From Fistulifera solaris (Eukaryota > Bacillariophyta > Bacillariophyceae > Naviculales > Stauroneidaceae): a stretch of 64,000 nt of DNA. The stretch covers positions 310,001 through 374,000 of the forward strand of contig AP026125.1 in the NCBI GenBank assembly GCA_030295235.1, read 5' to 3'. A program made the translations under genes and the position numbers. Below, in pieces: positions 31,337 through 43,493 of the stretch (its first letter is position 1; the number at the start of each line of letters is the position of its first letter). The notes beneath the pieces are model-generated. The model did not search any database and was not told the origin of the DNA. It worked only from the letters and a program-made list of their open reading frames with translations.

Positions 31337-33507
31337 TTATGCAAGCTTTCGGCTGCGGCTGACTTTCGTTTTGATACCGGTACTTTCTCCACCGTATTTG
31401 TGTCCTTCGTCTTGTCGAATTTCCCGCACCGCACCCTTTCGACGCACGAGTGCTTTCTTGTACTGCAGGCGCTTCTTGACTCGAGGATTTCGATTGATTT
31501 TCGCTTTGTGAGCAACCAAGCCTCTGTTCTTCATAATGTGCGAGCTGATGGCACGCTCGCCTTCCACAACAGAATCCATGCGTGGGAATTTCGGTGCAAC
31601 GGCATAGCGAGCCTTGCGCTCTGCTTTCGCAGTCTTTGATTTCTTGGCGACTTGTTCATAAAATCCCATCTCGTCATCAGTGTCTCGTTCTGGATCAAAG
31701 CTGGCTTGATCGGACCCATCGTCACTATTCTTATCAAAGTCTTTTCCAAGTTCCTCCTCCATCATTTCAAGTCCACGGCGTAAAGCATCGTCAGCTTCTT
31801 GAGTCTCATCAATAATATCAGGGAGTTGAGATGTCTTCTTTCTCGACGTCTTCTGCTCAATAGTATTCAACGTTGCAGCCAACGACTGTCGTGCTGCCTT
31901 CTGAATACCTTCATCCACCGCTTCGATTTCTCCAAAATCGACAGCTCTGCGCTTGCGATGCTGGCCAGCTTTAGTTGACTGACTGATCTCAGAATGTCGT
32001 AATCCAAATCTGGCTTCCGTTTGAACCCGACGCTCTTCTTTTGCAGACTCGTGTGTCGACACTGATTGGTCATCTTCATCCGACGACGCTGTCTCTATCA
32101 AAGCAGGCCTCTTTGGCGATACTAATTCACCTTCGTTGTCACTGATAATTCTTTGCTCGACTGGCTCATCTTCAGACTCCGCAGAGTCCTCCATTTCCGG
32201 GCTAGCATCTACTAATTTGGCCGCCTCGGCTATATTAGCTAGCTGCTTCGTTAGCCCCGGCACTTTATTCTCTACATATTCTTCGAGCTTGTCCGATAGC
32301 GAATTCAGCTTTTGCAGCCTCGCCATCACCGGGTGGCTTTGAATGAGAGACGATTCCGCATCAAGTTGATCGGAATTCAGATCCTCTTTTTGAGTAAAAG
32401 ATACATGGTCAAGTTCAATGCAGAAGAAGCCTGTAACATTGCTTTTGCAAGAAGATACCGCTTTCCGGCGGTAGTAGCACCGACAGCCTGTCGTCACAAA
32501 ACATTGCAAGAGAATGCAAGCATGAGTAAGAATCAATTTTTAAAAATGTCGAAGCCGACCAAGCGAACAATGTCACTGCCATGGCATGCTCGTAGGATAA
32601 ATATGGCTTAATCAGTATTGTAGCACCACTTTTCTGCCAAAGTATCACAAATGCAAGCATCTATACTCTAGCCTATCATGGGTGCAAACACATCGCACGA
32701 TTTGAGCACGAGCGTTATACTTACATCAGCAGCATCCTTCTCTCCTTCAAATAAAGCTTTTGCGGCAGGATTAGTCCTTTCATCAAACTCTTTTGCGGCA
32801 CCAGAAAAGTACGAAATAAGTGGAAGAATCTCAGGGTGTTGTTTGTCAAGAAGCTTTTTTCTCTCCTTGGTGGAGAGTTTGTGAACATCGCGGGACGATG
32901 AAAGCTTCTCGATGTCCCCACTCTGTTTGTTTTCTTCCTTCTGTTGTTCCGAATCTGACAATTCGAAATCATCATCCGACATTTCTTCATAGCGCGCTCG
33001 CTGTACTTCCTTCGCAGCCTCCTCTTCAAGATAAGCATCATCGATTTCTTGACCAATTTCCAAATCAGCAGTATCACCGTGATAATACGCCTTTTTATTC
33101 CTACCCCAGTTTCGAACATCCTGCATTTCTTCCTCCTCTTCTTCTTCATCCGACGAAGACACACTCACTTCCGCATCGTTGTCGGAAGACAAATCGGCTT
33201 CCTCCTTCTCTTGCAAATCGCTGTCATCGTCGGATGGTTCATCACTAGTAGTGCTGGCATCCGTATCATCGTCTCCCCCCAATCCCAGATCCATGACCGC
33301 CTCCTTCTCCTCATCCTCCTCACTATCACATTGTGCGTTATCGAGTTTCATGAATTCTTCCTCCTTTTGGTTGTGGTAGCGGTCAACTTTGGTGTACATG
33401 GGATCGTCGTCATCGTCACTTTCATTCGTTCGTTCGAACGACTGCTTCTTTCCTTTACCAGACACGGCTTTGTCACCCGTCTTAACGGTGTTGCGGCGTT
33501 TTCCCAT
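31337..33507 (-). CDS. SAS10: SAS10/UTP3, small-subunit processome factor
   Basis: Nucleolar component of the U3-containing SSU processome, needed for 18S rRNA maturation. The N-terminal half is very acidic with many Asp/Glu/Ser runs. The middle has the Sas10/Utp3/C1D-type domain (KLLDKQHPEILPLISYFSG; then, after intron 32488-32724, YLLAKAMLQASSALNLTMYL and SHPVMARLQKLNSLSDKL). The C-terminal SAS10 domain is clear: RNPRVKKRLQYKKALVRRKG, GHKYGGESTGIKTKVSRSRK. One base is missing in the T run 32387-32391 (plus strand). After allowing for it the protein is 644 residues and both exons are in phase. The 237-base intron is the longest in the window and contains an open frame I regard as chance. Confidence 0.9.
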
Positions 33508-33921
33508 TCTTCAGGCTATTGTCGGGTATTCTGATAGAATAATCAGTGTACACTTGATTTATTCCAATTATTCTAGCATCATAAGTTTTGTGGCGTTTTT
33601 CTTTAGGGGGGGGGGGGGGGGGGGGGGATTATTTTTTCTTTGTGCGACGCGATGATTGGAAGCCATGAGAGTGTGGCAACGGACAGACGGATGTTCGGGA
33701 TTGGAAGGAAACACGAATGAAATAGGCCACGTCATTGCGCTTCGAGTAAGCAAGGAGTAAGGCAATCAACTAACTCAGACTAGACACTTAATTTTTATAA
33801 TAAGGAAATAAATGGAGTCTACCTAGGACGGATCTATCTCAGTGCTAGCTTCAGGCCTGTGTTTGTAAAGTGAAAACCATCAAACACGCAAATCATTCGG
33901 AGTTCTACAGAAGAATTTCCT
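33508..33921. other. Intergenic with a poly-G tract
   Basis: 414 bases upstream of SAS10; the next minus-strand gene ends on its far side. Should hold the SAS10 promoter. The notable content is the G22 run listed separately. Confidence 0.5.
33606..33627 (+). repeat. Homopolymer tract, G22
   Basis: Twenty-two consecutive G on the plus strand (C on the coding strand of SAS10), about 100 bases upstream of the SAS10 start. The true length may differ, since run lengths in this sequence are unreliable. Confidence 0.9.
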
Positions 33922-34179
33922 TTACTTGTGCCACGAGGGAGCATCCTGAAACAATCCCTCTTTTTGGATCAAAATCTCAACTTTGGACACAGGAGCCTGT
34001 ACTTGCGTGGTTTGTTGAAACGCACCCGTCGTTCGGGGAGCGGCATACGCAAACACCTGCGGCGCCAGCAGGCAGTCGACCATGTGTTCCGCTTGCGCCA
34101 ATTCGGAGGTCATGGCACGAGCGAGGTCCTTTTCAAATGCAGGCATTGACAATTTGGAGATGATTTGACGAAGTGCCAT
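33922..34179 (-). CDS. Small protein of unknown function, 85 aa
   Basis: Intact 85-codon frame, MALRQIISKLSMPAFEKDLA at the start, followed by a helical, Ala-rich segment and a Gln/Thr-rich linker. The amphipathic, Arg/Lys-bearing N-terminus without early acidic residues would suit a mitochondrial protein, such as a small respiratory-complex or assembly subunit, but that is a guess. It is divergent to cyclophilin H. Coding status rests on the clean frame, a plausible start and the position between two genes. Confidence 0.55.
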   Translation of the reverse strand: MALRQIISKLSMPAFEKDLARAMTSELAQAEHMVDCLLAPQVFAYAAPRTTGAFQQTTQVQAPVSKVEILIQKEGLFQDAPSWHK

Positions 34180-34527
34180 CGTTTTTTTTTGTTAAAGCAT
34201 ACAGGAAAAGAATCAAAAGTTGCGTTGTGTCGACAATGAGAAAGCAACGCCTTTCGAACTCTTTTTCCTCTCCGCGATCGAGTATTGTCCGTTGTGAACC
34301 ACTCAGACATATCTGCATACTGTCACGAGCCAGTCTCAGACTACTACCAGTACGTATTACAAAAACAGTTCCCTGTCGCAGAGAGTTCGAAAACGAAAAG
34401 CCGCACCACTTTTTTCTTGTTTTTTTTTTTTTTCAGCCTAGTCGGCGGCCACCTATTCTTGTCGATAAGGGCGGTTGCTGTGTCTATTCTTCCTACGAAA
34501 TCACTATACATACGAAATCATACAAGC
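34180..34527. other. Divergent intergenic region with a possible leader intron
   Basis: 348 bases between the 85-aa gene and cyclophilin H. A poly-T tract immediately followed by CAG (about 34421-34437) lies some 90 bases before the cyclophilin ATG and looks like a 3' splice site, so the cyclophilin message may have an intron in its 5' leader. Confidence 0.4.
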
Positions 34528-35212
34528 ATGACTACCAGCGGACCCGATCCGGCTGTATTAGATGCTATTCAAAATAGAGGAAATGCTGTAGTCTTTTTGG
34601 ATGTGGCCATGGAGGACGTGCCGTTGGGTCGCATCAAATTGGAGCTATTTGTGCAAGATGTACGTTCTATCCATGAAATTTGAGGAACTGGATCAATCTC
34701 ACGATTCTTGCCGACAGTGCCCCAAGACATGCGAAAACTTTCGACAATTCTGCACGGGAGAATTTCTGCAAAACGAGCAGCCGATCGGATATAAAGGAAG
34801 CACGTTCCATCGCATCATCAAATCGTGTAAGTAAGAAATCGACGGCTTCTTTTGCTTCTTTTCTGTATCATCTCACTCTTGTACTACAGTCATGATTCAG
34901 GGAGGAGACTTTGTGCACCACGATGGCACGGGCAAAATGAGCATCTACGGACCCTCCTTTGCCGATGAAAATTTTCAACATCTTCACGATCAACCCGGTT
35001 TGCTCAGTAGCGCCAATTCGGGTCCGAATACGAACGGATGCCAATTTTTCATCACATGCGGAAAAGCGGATTGGTTGGATGGAAAACACACCGTATTCGG
35101 CAAAGTGTTGGATGCGGAAAGTATGTTAACGGTACGAAAGATTGAAAATGCCCCCGTCCATGGGACCGAACCGCGAATACCCATCAAAATTGTGGAATGC
35201 GGTGAATTATAA
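34528..35212 (+). CDS. PPIH: Cyclophilin H, U4/U6 snRNP-associated peptidyl-prolyl isomerase
   Basis: Peptidyl-prolyl cis-trans isomerase that binds PRP4/PRP3 in the U4/U6.U5 tri-snRNP. Three exons; introns 34660-34717 and 34827-34889; 187 residues, intact. Family segments: [59 protein letters not shown] and [14 protein letters not shown], ending IVECGEL. Catalytic residues of the fold are present (FHR, FMIQ, the WLDGKH Trp, FFIT). The [11 protein letters not shown] / [11 protein letters not shown] combination and the CGE-L C-terminus point to the PPIH subgroup rather than to CypA or the organelle forms. There is no targeting peptide. Confidence 0.9.
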
Positions 35213-35380
35213 AGGGAGAAAGGAACGACGACGACTGTTCTTATACTGTTTTTGGGGTGAATATTTGGTGGCTTTTACTGAAACTAGCTAGCTAGCTAGG
35301 AGCTACGACCAGGTTAAGTGAGAAAGAAAGGAGGCTATATAACTGCGCACAGAAGTCATTTACTCGTTTCGGTGATGTTG

Positions 35381-35863
35381 TTAGTTACCCTTCTTTCCAC
35401 CTTTCACAAAGGTCGTCATATCAACATCCTCATCGTATTCGATTTTGGATTTCTTTCCGCCGCTACTTTTTCGTTCTTGCGCCAATCGATTCTTGACACG
35501 ATTTTTTGGCTTTACTGGCCTGTTTTGCCGCTTCTTGTGCTTTTGCGGCATCCTTCTCTTCTTCTTCACCGACAATATCCAAAATGGCGGTTTCATCCAA
35601 ATGCGTCAGTTGATTGTCTTTTCGCGCCTGTAGCTGCGACCGTATTTGAAATACCACAAAGGCAATGGCAACTCCCGCTACACTCACTTGGAACGGCAGA
35701 AATTTGAAATAGGCCTATTATGGAGCGGTGAGAGAAGAATTACGGGAGAATAGGAACGAACCGATGGAATTATCCTTACGTAAATCGAGCACACGGCAAT
35801 GAGCGGCATCGAGAATGCGAGATTCTCTGTCGTTAAAAAGATATTACCCCCATCGGAAGGCAT
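35381..35863 (-). CDS. Small membrane protein with basic tail, unknown function
   Basis: Two exons (intron 35715-35779). The protein starts MPSDGGNIFLTTENLAFSMP, followed by two hydrophobic segments (FSMPLIAVCSIYAYFKFLPF; VSVAGVAIAFVVFQI), then a cytosolic-type charged helix (KDAAKAQEAAKQASKA) and a very basic tail (NRVKNRLAQERKSSGGKK) that ends in MTTFVKGGKKGN. The frame change lies in the T run 35502-35507 (one base extra). After allowing for it the protein has 138 residues and both exons are in phase. Two membrane hairpins plus a lysine-rich tail suggest an ER or translocon/ribosome-associated protein. No family is recognised. Confidence 0.65.
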
Positions 35864-36043
35864 GGTTCTGTTTCTGTGTGTTGTTGTAGACGTTTACGGT
35901 GATTACAAGTCGAAATTTCTTATTCAATCATCGATGAAATAAACAATGATGCTCAGCAATAGCGAGGCAATAATGATAAAAAGATCGCGAGCATCGATCT
36001 TACGCGAAGCGATCGGATACGGTAGCGGTGCGGTACCGGTGCG

Positions 36044-36313
36044 TTACAAGATCGACTTTTTGACATATTCGTAAACTTCCTTGAGTGCCGGATGCAAATA
36101 ACGCAGGACTCGGAGTCACGAATGTATCTTCCTCCATCGAAATTTCGTTCGTCCCTTCGCTTTTCCGGATGTGTCCTGACCTCGGACAGACACTATACCT
36201 GAAAGAGTAGTATCGGCGGCGAATTTGCGCCACGTGATTTTTGCGCAGGTTGTTCTTTTGTCTCTCGGCAACAACTTCATCATGGCCTCTGAAATTTCGC
36301 TTTCCATCATCAT
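36044..36313 (-). CDS. Small protein of unknown function, divergent to glutamate synthase
   Basis: A candidate gene pieced together from three neighbouring frames. It runs from a triple Met (MMMESEISEAMMKLLPRDKR), through GQDTSGKAKG and EISMEEDTFVTPS, to LRYLHPALKEVYEYVKKSIL and a TAA at 36044-36046. The changes fall in a GGG near 36165 (one missing) and a CC near 36110 (one extra) and cancel, leaving a whole number of codons. The last helix looks like real protein. The start could also be further upstream at 36397. No family recognised; I rate this as probable only. Confidence 0.4.
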
Positions 36314-36497
36314 AAAATCTTTTGGATTGCCTTGTGAGAAAACCGAAAATTCAATCCGATTGGAGTGTTTCTCTTCTTCTAATAGCAAAGAGAACATTGG
36401 AAATTGGTGGACTCAAGAGGCAACGAACGTCTGTTGGGGAATTCATTGTTTGATACCTTCTTTTCGTTTCCAGACTCGGTTTCGTTCGTCACTGCTC

Positions 36498-39400
36498 ATG
36501 TCGTGCCGACGGCTGGTCGTTTTCGCCATACTGGCGGCTCCGGTCGCCATGGCTTTTCTTTCTTCTCCTCCTTCAACGAGTAGCAAAGTAGGCCTTTCCA
36601 TGGCCTGGCCGAAAGATCAACCTACCAACATGTTTGATGGCCCGGCACCACTCGTGCAAGAACGCGACGCCTGCGGTGTCGGTTTCGTCGCCAATGTGAA
36701 AGAAGGTGGGCCGTTCGGTTCCCACAAAGTCCTCACACAAGGTCTCAGTGCCCTAGGATGTATGGAACATCGCGGGGCGTGTGGTGGAGACGGCGTCTCG
36801 GGCGATGGGGCCGGTGTCATGACGGGGATACCGTGGAAACTCTTTCAAGAGTTCACGACCGACGAATGTCCGGAACCGGGCGTCGGAATGATCTTTTGCC
36901 CCGCAATGCCATGCGTCGCAAGGCGGTCAAAGATCTCATCGAAGATGTCTGTCAAGCCAACGAACTCCAATTTTTGGGTTGGAGAGAAGTTCCGGTCGAT
37001 AATTCCGTCTTGGGTGAATTGGCCTACCAGGCGCGTCCGAGTATTTGGCAATTCTTCGTCCAGCCGCCGAAGCGACTCGAAGACGATAAGGATCGTGATG
37101 GGTTTGAACGAACCCTCTATCTGGTGCGACGTCGATTTGGAGTGCAACTCGCCAAGCAGGGATTGGTGTGGAACAATGAAGAAGGAAGTGAGACCTACGT
37201 GGCCTCGTTCAGTTCTCGTACCATTGTCTACAAGGCCATGGTGCAGTCGGCGGTCTTACCGCAATTTTACAAGGACTTGGCCAATCCGGATTACACCTCC
37301 AAGTTCGTCATTTACCATCGCCGTTATTCCACAAACACGAGTCCCCGCTGGCCTTTGGCTCAGCCCATGCGAGTGGTGGGTCACAACGGTGAGATCAATA
37401 CTTTGCTGGGGAATGTTAACTGGATCAAGGCGCGAGAAGCGTCTAAAGCCATCAGTACGATTGAAAATACCGACGATTTGGTCGACTTTGACAACACGAT
37501 GAATATTGTGACCATGTGCAACACGCAAGATATTCCATCGGTGCTCGAGCCCGTTGTTGATTTGGGACGTTCCGACTCGGCAAATTTGGATTCCGTCTTT
37601 GAGCTCATGTGCAAGTCACGACACCGTGCCCCTTGTGCACTCATGGCCATGGTTCCGACTGCTTACGTGAACAATCCCGACCTAGCTGATCACCCCGAAA
37701 TTACCGATTTTTACAAGTTCCATGGAGGACTTTTTGGAGCCGTGGGATGGACCTGCTCTTTTGGTTTTTTCGGATGGTAAATCGATTGGTGCATCACTTG
37801 ATCGTAATGGACTTAGACCGGCCCGATACAGCATTGGAAATGATGGAACTGTTTACATGATGAGCGAAACGGGTGTGATTCCTGGGCTGGAGGAATCCGA
37901 AATTGTTGAAAAGGGTCGCCTTGGACCGGGCCAAATGATCAATGTTGATTTGTCTACGGGGGCCTTTAAGGACAATATTCAAATTAAGAGCGAAATCGCT
38001 AGTCGTAAGTGCAAAAGATCGAGTCGCATTACAGAATGATCGCTGTGTGGATTGTCTAACCAATGGGTTCTTCACAGGTCATCCTTACGGTGAATGGATC
38101 GCGAGACAACGCAAAGATGTCCATAAGATGGACGCTCCCGACGAACGCCTCTACGATGACTCTACGGCGACTTTTGCCCAAGGATCGTTTGGTTGGTCGC
38201 TCGAAGATATCGGAATGCAGATTGCTGATATGGCGGGTGCAGCAAAAGAGACCACTTATTCTATGGGAGATGATGCACCGATTGCTGTCCTCTCGGAGCG
38301 TCCGCAGCCTCTCTACAACTACTTCAAACAACGTTTCGCCCAAGTAACCAACCCACCCATTGATCCGTTGCGTGAAGGTGTTGTCATGTCGTTGGCGATG
38401 ACGCTCGGTAAGAAAGAGTCGATTTACAAGGTCTCAGAAAAGGGTGCGCGCTTAATTCACTTGGAGTCACCTATTTTGAATGCTGCCGAAATGGAACGTA
38501 TTGCCGAAATGAGCAAGCCCGAGAACGGCGGCTTTCAGCAAACTACGGTTTCGACGCGATACGCACTTAGTGATGGACCATCGGGACTACAGAAGGCTCT
38601 TGATCAAGTGTGTGACGCTGCTGTTGCGGCTGTGAAGGAGGGCAGTGAAGTCTTGATTCTAAGCGACTTTGCGAAGGACCAAGGTGAACTTGACTCTACT
38701 ACATACATTCCTCCAATGATCGCTGTTGGTGCGGTGCACCATCGTTTAATTGAGGAAGGTCTGCGTATGGATACAGGTATTGTTGTTGAAACTGGTGGAG
38801 CCTGGAGCACACATCACTTTGCCTGCTTGGTAGGATATGGAGCGAACGCTGTTCACCCTTATCTGGCTCTCGAAACCGTTAAGCAGTGGCACGGACAAGA
38901 CAAAACTCAAAAAGCTATGGAAGCCGGAAAGCTTAAAAAGACGACAACGGCTCAAGCGCAAGAAAAATTACCGTAAGGCTGTTGACGACGGTTTGCTGAA
39001 GATTTTGTCGAAGATGGGTATCAGTTTGTTGTCATCGTATCAGGGTGCTCAGATTTTCGAAGCCATCGGCATCGGTGAAGACGTGATTAGTCGTAGTTTC
39101 AAGGGCACCACCAGTCGAATCGGCGGAGTTAGTTTCGAGGATATTGCCCGTGAAACGGTAATGATGCGCCCCGAGGTAGCTGAAGCCAAGATGAAACTCA
39201 TCAATTACGGTTTCTACAAGCCAGTGCCAGCGCTTGGTGAATACCACATTAACTCCTCAGATATGGCTAAGTTACTACACGACGCTATTGGTTTGGATAA
39301 AAGGTCAGTGCTGCGTCAAACCGCGACGAGCTCGAGAATGATGGCGTCAAGCCGGCTTCTGTAGCCAACTATGAAATCTTCAAGAAATCAATTGAGAGCG

Positions 39401-41658
39401 CCCCCCTTGCAAACATTCGTGATTTGCTCGACTTCGACTCGGATCGGAAGAGCATCCCAATTGAAGAGGTTGAGCCCGCTGCAGCGATTCTCGAGCGTTT
39501 CTGCACCGGTGCTATGTCTCTGGGAGCTCTTTCACGTGAAGCACACGAGAACTTGGCAATTGCCGTGAACAGAATTGGTGGCAAGAGCAATTCTGGTGAA
39601 GGAGGCGAAGACGTCATTAGATGCTTGCCGATTGAGGATGTTGATGAGAATGGCCGAAGTCCCACTTTTCCTCACTTGGCCGGACTCAAAAATGGTGATT
39701 CGGCGAATTCATTCGTTCATCAGGTCGCGAGTGGCCGCTTCGGAGTTACTCCTCAATTCCTTGTCACCGCCAAGCAAATCGAGATCAAAATGGCCCAAGG
39801 TGCAAAGCCTGGTGAAGGTGGTCAACTTCCCGGACCGAAGGTATCCGACTACATTGCGGGCCTACGTGCTAGTAAGCCCGGTGTCACCTTGATTTCGCCA
39901 CCACCCCATCACGACATCTACTCCATTGAGGTACGTTTCCTATTTTCGTCTCGACTTTGGTTTGATTCTACTCATTCTGAATCATTGCCTATTTAATCGT
40001 TGCTCTACGTAGGATCTTGCTCAATTGATCCATGACTTGCATGCTGCGAATGAGAAAGCTGGTGTGTCTGTAAAACTCGTTTCAAGTATTGGTATCGGCA
40101 CTGTCGCATGCGGTGTTGCCAAGGCAGGTGCCGATGTCATTCAAATCAGCGGAAACGACGGTGGTACTGGTGCATCTCCTCTCAGCAGCATAAAGCACGC
40201 CGGCAGTCCATGGGAGCTTGGTTTGACTGAAGCTCATTCTGCCTTGATGAACAACAATTTGCGCGATCGTGTTATCATTCGTGTCGATGGAGGTATTCGT
40301 ACGGGTCGTGATGTTGCTATTGCAGCAATGCTGGGCGGTGAGGAATACGGTTTCGGTACCATTGCAATGATTGCTGAAGGTTGTGTAATGGCGCGAGTCT
40401 GCCACTTGAATACTTGCCCTGTGGGAGTAACTTCACAGAAAGAGGAGTTGCGAAAGAAGTTTCCTGGAACTCCTGAACACGTGGTCAACTTTTTCATGTT
40501 TGTTGCTGAAGAAGTACGACAGATCATGGCTCACCTCGGTTACAGCAAGTTTGAAGACATCATTGGTCGCGCCGATCTACTCACTGTTTCCAAGACAAAC
40601 AAGGAGCGCGTTGTAAAAACAAAGGGAGTCGACCTTGTGCCCTTCTTCTCCGGTGTGCCCAGTTCCGAGACTGACCGTGATTTCTTGTTAGCCAAGAGTG
40701 ACAAGGGAACCATGCTCAAGAAGGATCGAGTGCATGTGAATGGTTTTAGTTCTGAACTTGACCGAGAAGTATGCAATCACCCAGACATTAAGAAAGTGAT
40801 TGCTGATAACAAGGGCGAAACAGTGGTAAGCTTCCCGATCAAAAACACAGATCGAAGTGTCGGGGCCATGCTTTCGGGTGACATCGCGCGCGCCCATGGC
40901 AACTCTGGCTTTGAGGGTAAAATCACTGTTCGGTACGAGGGAAGCGCGGGTCAATCCTTCGGAGCTTTCGGTCTTCCAGGCTTGAATGTTCGTTTGACCG
41001 GTGAAGCCAATGACTATGTCGGAAAGGGCATGCATGGTGGAGAACTTGTCGTTGTACCGGATGGTGACGCGGGCTTTGTCGCTGCTGACTCCAGCATTGT
41101 TGGTAATGCTTGTCTCTATGGTGCCACCGGCGGTGATTTCCATGCTAATGGTCGCTCCGGAGAGCGATTTGCCGTGCGTAACAGCGGAGCGTACGCGGTC
41201 GCGGAAGGTGCCGGCGACCACTGCTGTGAATACATGACCGGTGGTGTTGTCGTTATGCTTGGATCAGTGGGACGTAACGTCGGCGCCGGTATGACGGGTG
41301 GCATTGGTTACTTCTACGACGACGATGACTCCTTCCAGTCCAAGGTAAACCGCGAGATCGTCAAGGTACAGCGAGTGACCACTCCAGAGGGCTGACACAG
41401 CTCAAGAGCATGATTGAGCGCCACTATGAGCTTACAGGAAGCGAACGCGCCGACAAGATCTTGAGTAGCTGGGAAGAAGAATCGGCCAAGTTCTGGCAGG
41501 TGTATCCCCCTTCGGAGGCCAGAACACCTTTGATCGAATTGTCCAGTGAACCGACCACCATTCTTCGGGTGAGTGCCAGCGCCCCGGATGGGGAAGTGTG
41601 CTTCCTGCCTGTCGGCAAAAGTCTGAGCCCAGAGCAGACTCAACGGTGTGCTGATTAA
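36498..41658 (+). CDS. glsF: Plastid ferredoxin-dependent glutamate synthase (Fd-GOGAT)
   Basis: Makes two glutamate from glutamine and 2-oxoglutarate with electrons from ferredoxin, completing plastid ammonium assimilation. The leader [19 protein letters not shown] then FLSSPP is a signal peptide with the diatom plastid Phe. The glutaminase domain begins at the catalytic Cys in [39 protein letters not shown] and [12 protein letters not shown] follow. The FMN domain has [15 protein letters not shown] and [18 protein letters not shown]. The 3Fe-4S cluster Cys lie in [16 protein letters not shown]. The GXGXG beta-helix ends the protein. Introns are 38005-38077 and 39931-40012. Frame slips lie at 36894-36897, 37720, 38963-38967, 39299-39302 and 41389-41393. 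After allowing for them the length is 1668 residues. Sequence resembles plant Fd-GOGAT more than NADH-GOGAT. Confidence 0.93.
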
Positions 41659-41913
41659 GAGAATAATAATAATATGTGCTAAATTCTTTGGAATGTTCAT
41701 GTTCTCTCCAAGATGTGTACCAGGTAGTCTACTACATAGACGTTGATACCAACTATTCTATGTCGCACTGTGGAAATGACACATAATTGCAAATTGTGCT
41801 TTTGGTACTACTTGCTACACAAACAATGCGCTAAACAGTCTCCGCACAAAAGAAAAAACAAAAGCATCAACACATCTTTTGACCCCATTTCCTTCTCCAT
41901 TCCTTTCAATGAA

Positions 41914-43493
41914 ATGCCGATTACTCATCAAAACACCAGTAACTTACTAGAAGTCATCCCGAGCTCTAAGCGTACGCCCGCGCAAGTTTCTTGGTGGTGT
42001 ACAGCGGGAGACGAGTCGCCTACGTATAGGCTCCTCCGAAAACCAGTCAATCTCCAGGAACTCAACAAATTTGAGCGACCCTATAGTATATGGCGTGACA
42101 ACGAAACGCTCGCGTACGTGATACCGCATAATAAATCTGACTTTCCGGACGACGAGAGAAATTCTTTGCAGATTACATACGCTGGAACTGGTCCAGATAT
42201 CTACATATTCGGTGACACAGACACCGCGATTGCGGAAACCACTGCCTTTTTTCTAGAGTTGGAGGGAAGCAACACATGCGAAGATCGTCTTGAATTTCAG
42301 TTTCACGGTCACCAATCTTTCAATTTTCGAGATGCTGGGTCTCAATGTATAATGCACATGCTTAAGATCGCACCGTCCCGCGATATTTATTTCCGAAACA
42401 TCACAATCAGTACAGACCAGTCACTTGCTTTGGCGACAAGTAAGCATCCCAAGCATATCTATTTCTTCAAAACGGCGTTTGAAGATGAAGGATCTGCGTT
42501 TGTTGATGCACTTGAGACCCGTCAGTCGTCGTTTGGATCGTTGACATTCGAAGAAACGAGTCCTGGAATCAACGACAACAATTTGCAACGACTGTTTCGA
42601 GTTAGTGTGATCGAGCATTTGGGTTTACCCGTTTTGAGTGAAGCAACAACTCTTCTTTCTCTTGCTGCAAAGGTAGATTCTCTGGATTGTTTGATTTCCT
42701 CGTCATTGTTGCAAAAAGTCGATCTGCCTTCCCTGAGTATCGTAACTAACAAACTCGATATCGGTATAGATCATGACACCGAAGAGTTCCCTACTGAGCT
42801 CATGATTTCCTTTTGGCGACGCCTGGCTGCGTTGGGGCATTTTGAGGAATTGAAAGTAACACTCTTTGTCAACGATTGCGATGTACCTGACAGTATTGTG
42901 CAGGAAATGATTGCTGCTGTAAATGCAAACTCCAAGCTAAAGGTTCTTGATTTGTCCAGCAATACGAATTGGGACTGGAGTCCTCACATGGAAGCAATTT
43001 TTCAGGGTATTAAAGGCCACAAAGAACTTCGTACCTTGCTAGCATAGATGTCTTCTATAGCTAAGGTGATGATGAATGGGAGGACGTTGAATCTTTCGGT
43101 CCCAACTTTTGCTATCTCAAGCAACTGCTTCAACATAACAGGAACATAGTTGTAGAAGACTTCGAGGGTAATGTATATTCGGACGGATCATCGATCGGTG
43201 CTCTATACTACTTGAACCGAATCTATCGGGGCTCGGCTAATTTGGTTGCTCAACCGGAGTCGGAGCGAACCTCGCTGGTGGCGATCGCGTTATTAAAGCG
43301 TGCCTTACACGATTTTCAGCTTTCGGCCCTTCTTTTGTCCAATCATGTTGATGTGCTGCATGAACTAGTGCAGTTTGCCCTTCTTGATGGTTTTGATGAA
43401 GCTGCTTTTTCTTCACAAGCTGAGAATCGCCACACTCGGAAACGACCAGGAAGAATTCAACCACCTCGTGCGGCAAAACGAAAATCAAGATAA
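41914..43493 (+). CDS. Diatom-family protein, tandem copy A (interrupted)
   Basis: First of two tandem paralogues. Start MPITHQNTSNLLEVIPSSKR aligns with the start of copy B. Shared blocks include RTPAQV, LLRKPVNLQELNKF, YSIWRDNETLAYV, DTAIAET, NDNNLQRLFRVSVIEHLGLP and FWRRLAALGHFEELKVTLF. The later segments ELKVTLFV and NSKLKVLDLSS have the spacing of leucine-rich repeats. The first frame stops at 43045-43047. Homology to copy B resumes in another frame with SFGPNFCYLKQLLQHNRNI and ALLLSNHVDVLHELVQFALL, up to about 43493. The junction is about eight bases longer than in copy B and both frames carry a stop there, so a real lesion is more likely than a simple run-length error. It is probably a truncated gene or young pseudogene. 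Function unknown. Confidence 0.6.

Noticed and set aside
32488-32724. Extra SAS10 exon inside the longest intron (open stretch KSGATILIKPYLSYEHAM)
   Set aside because: Splicing from 32725 to 32487 restores the SAS10 domain in phase. The open stretch has no match to the family.
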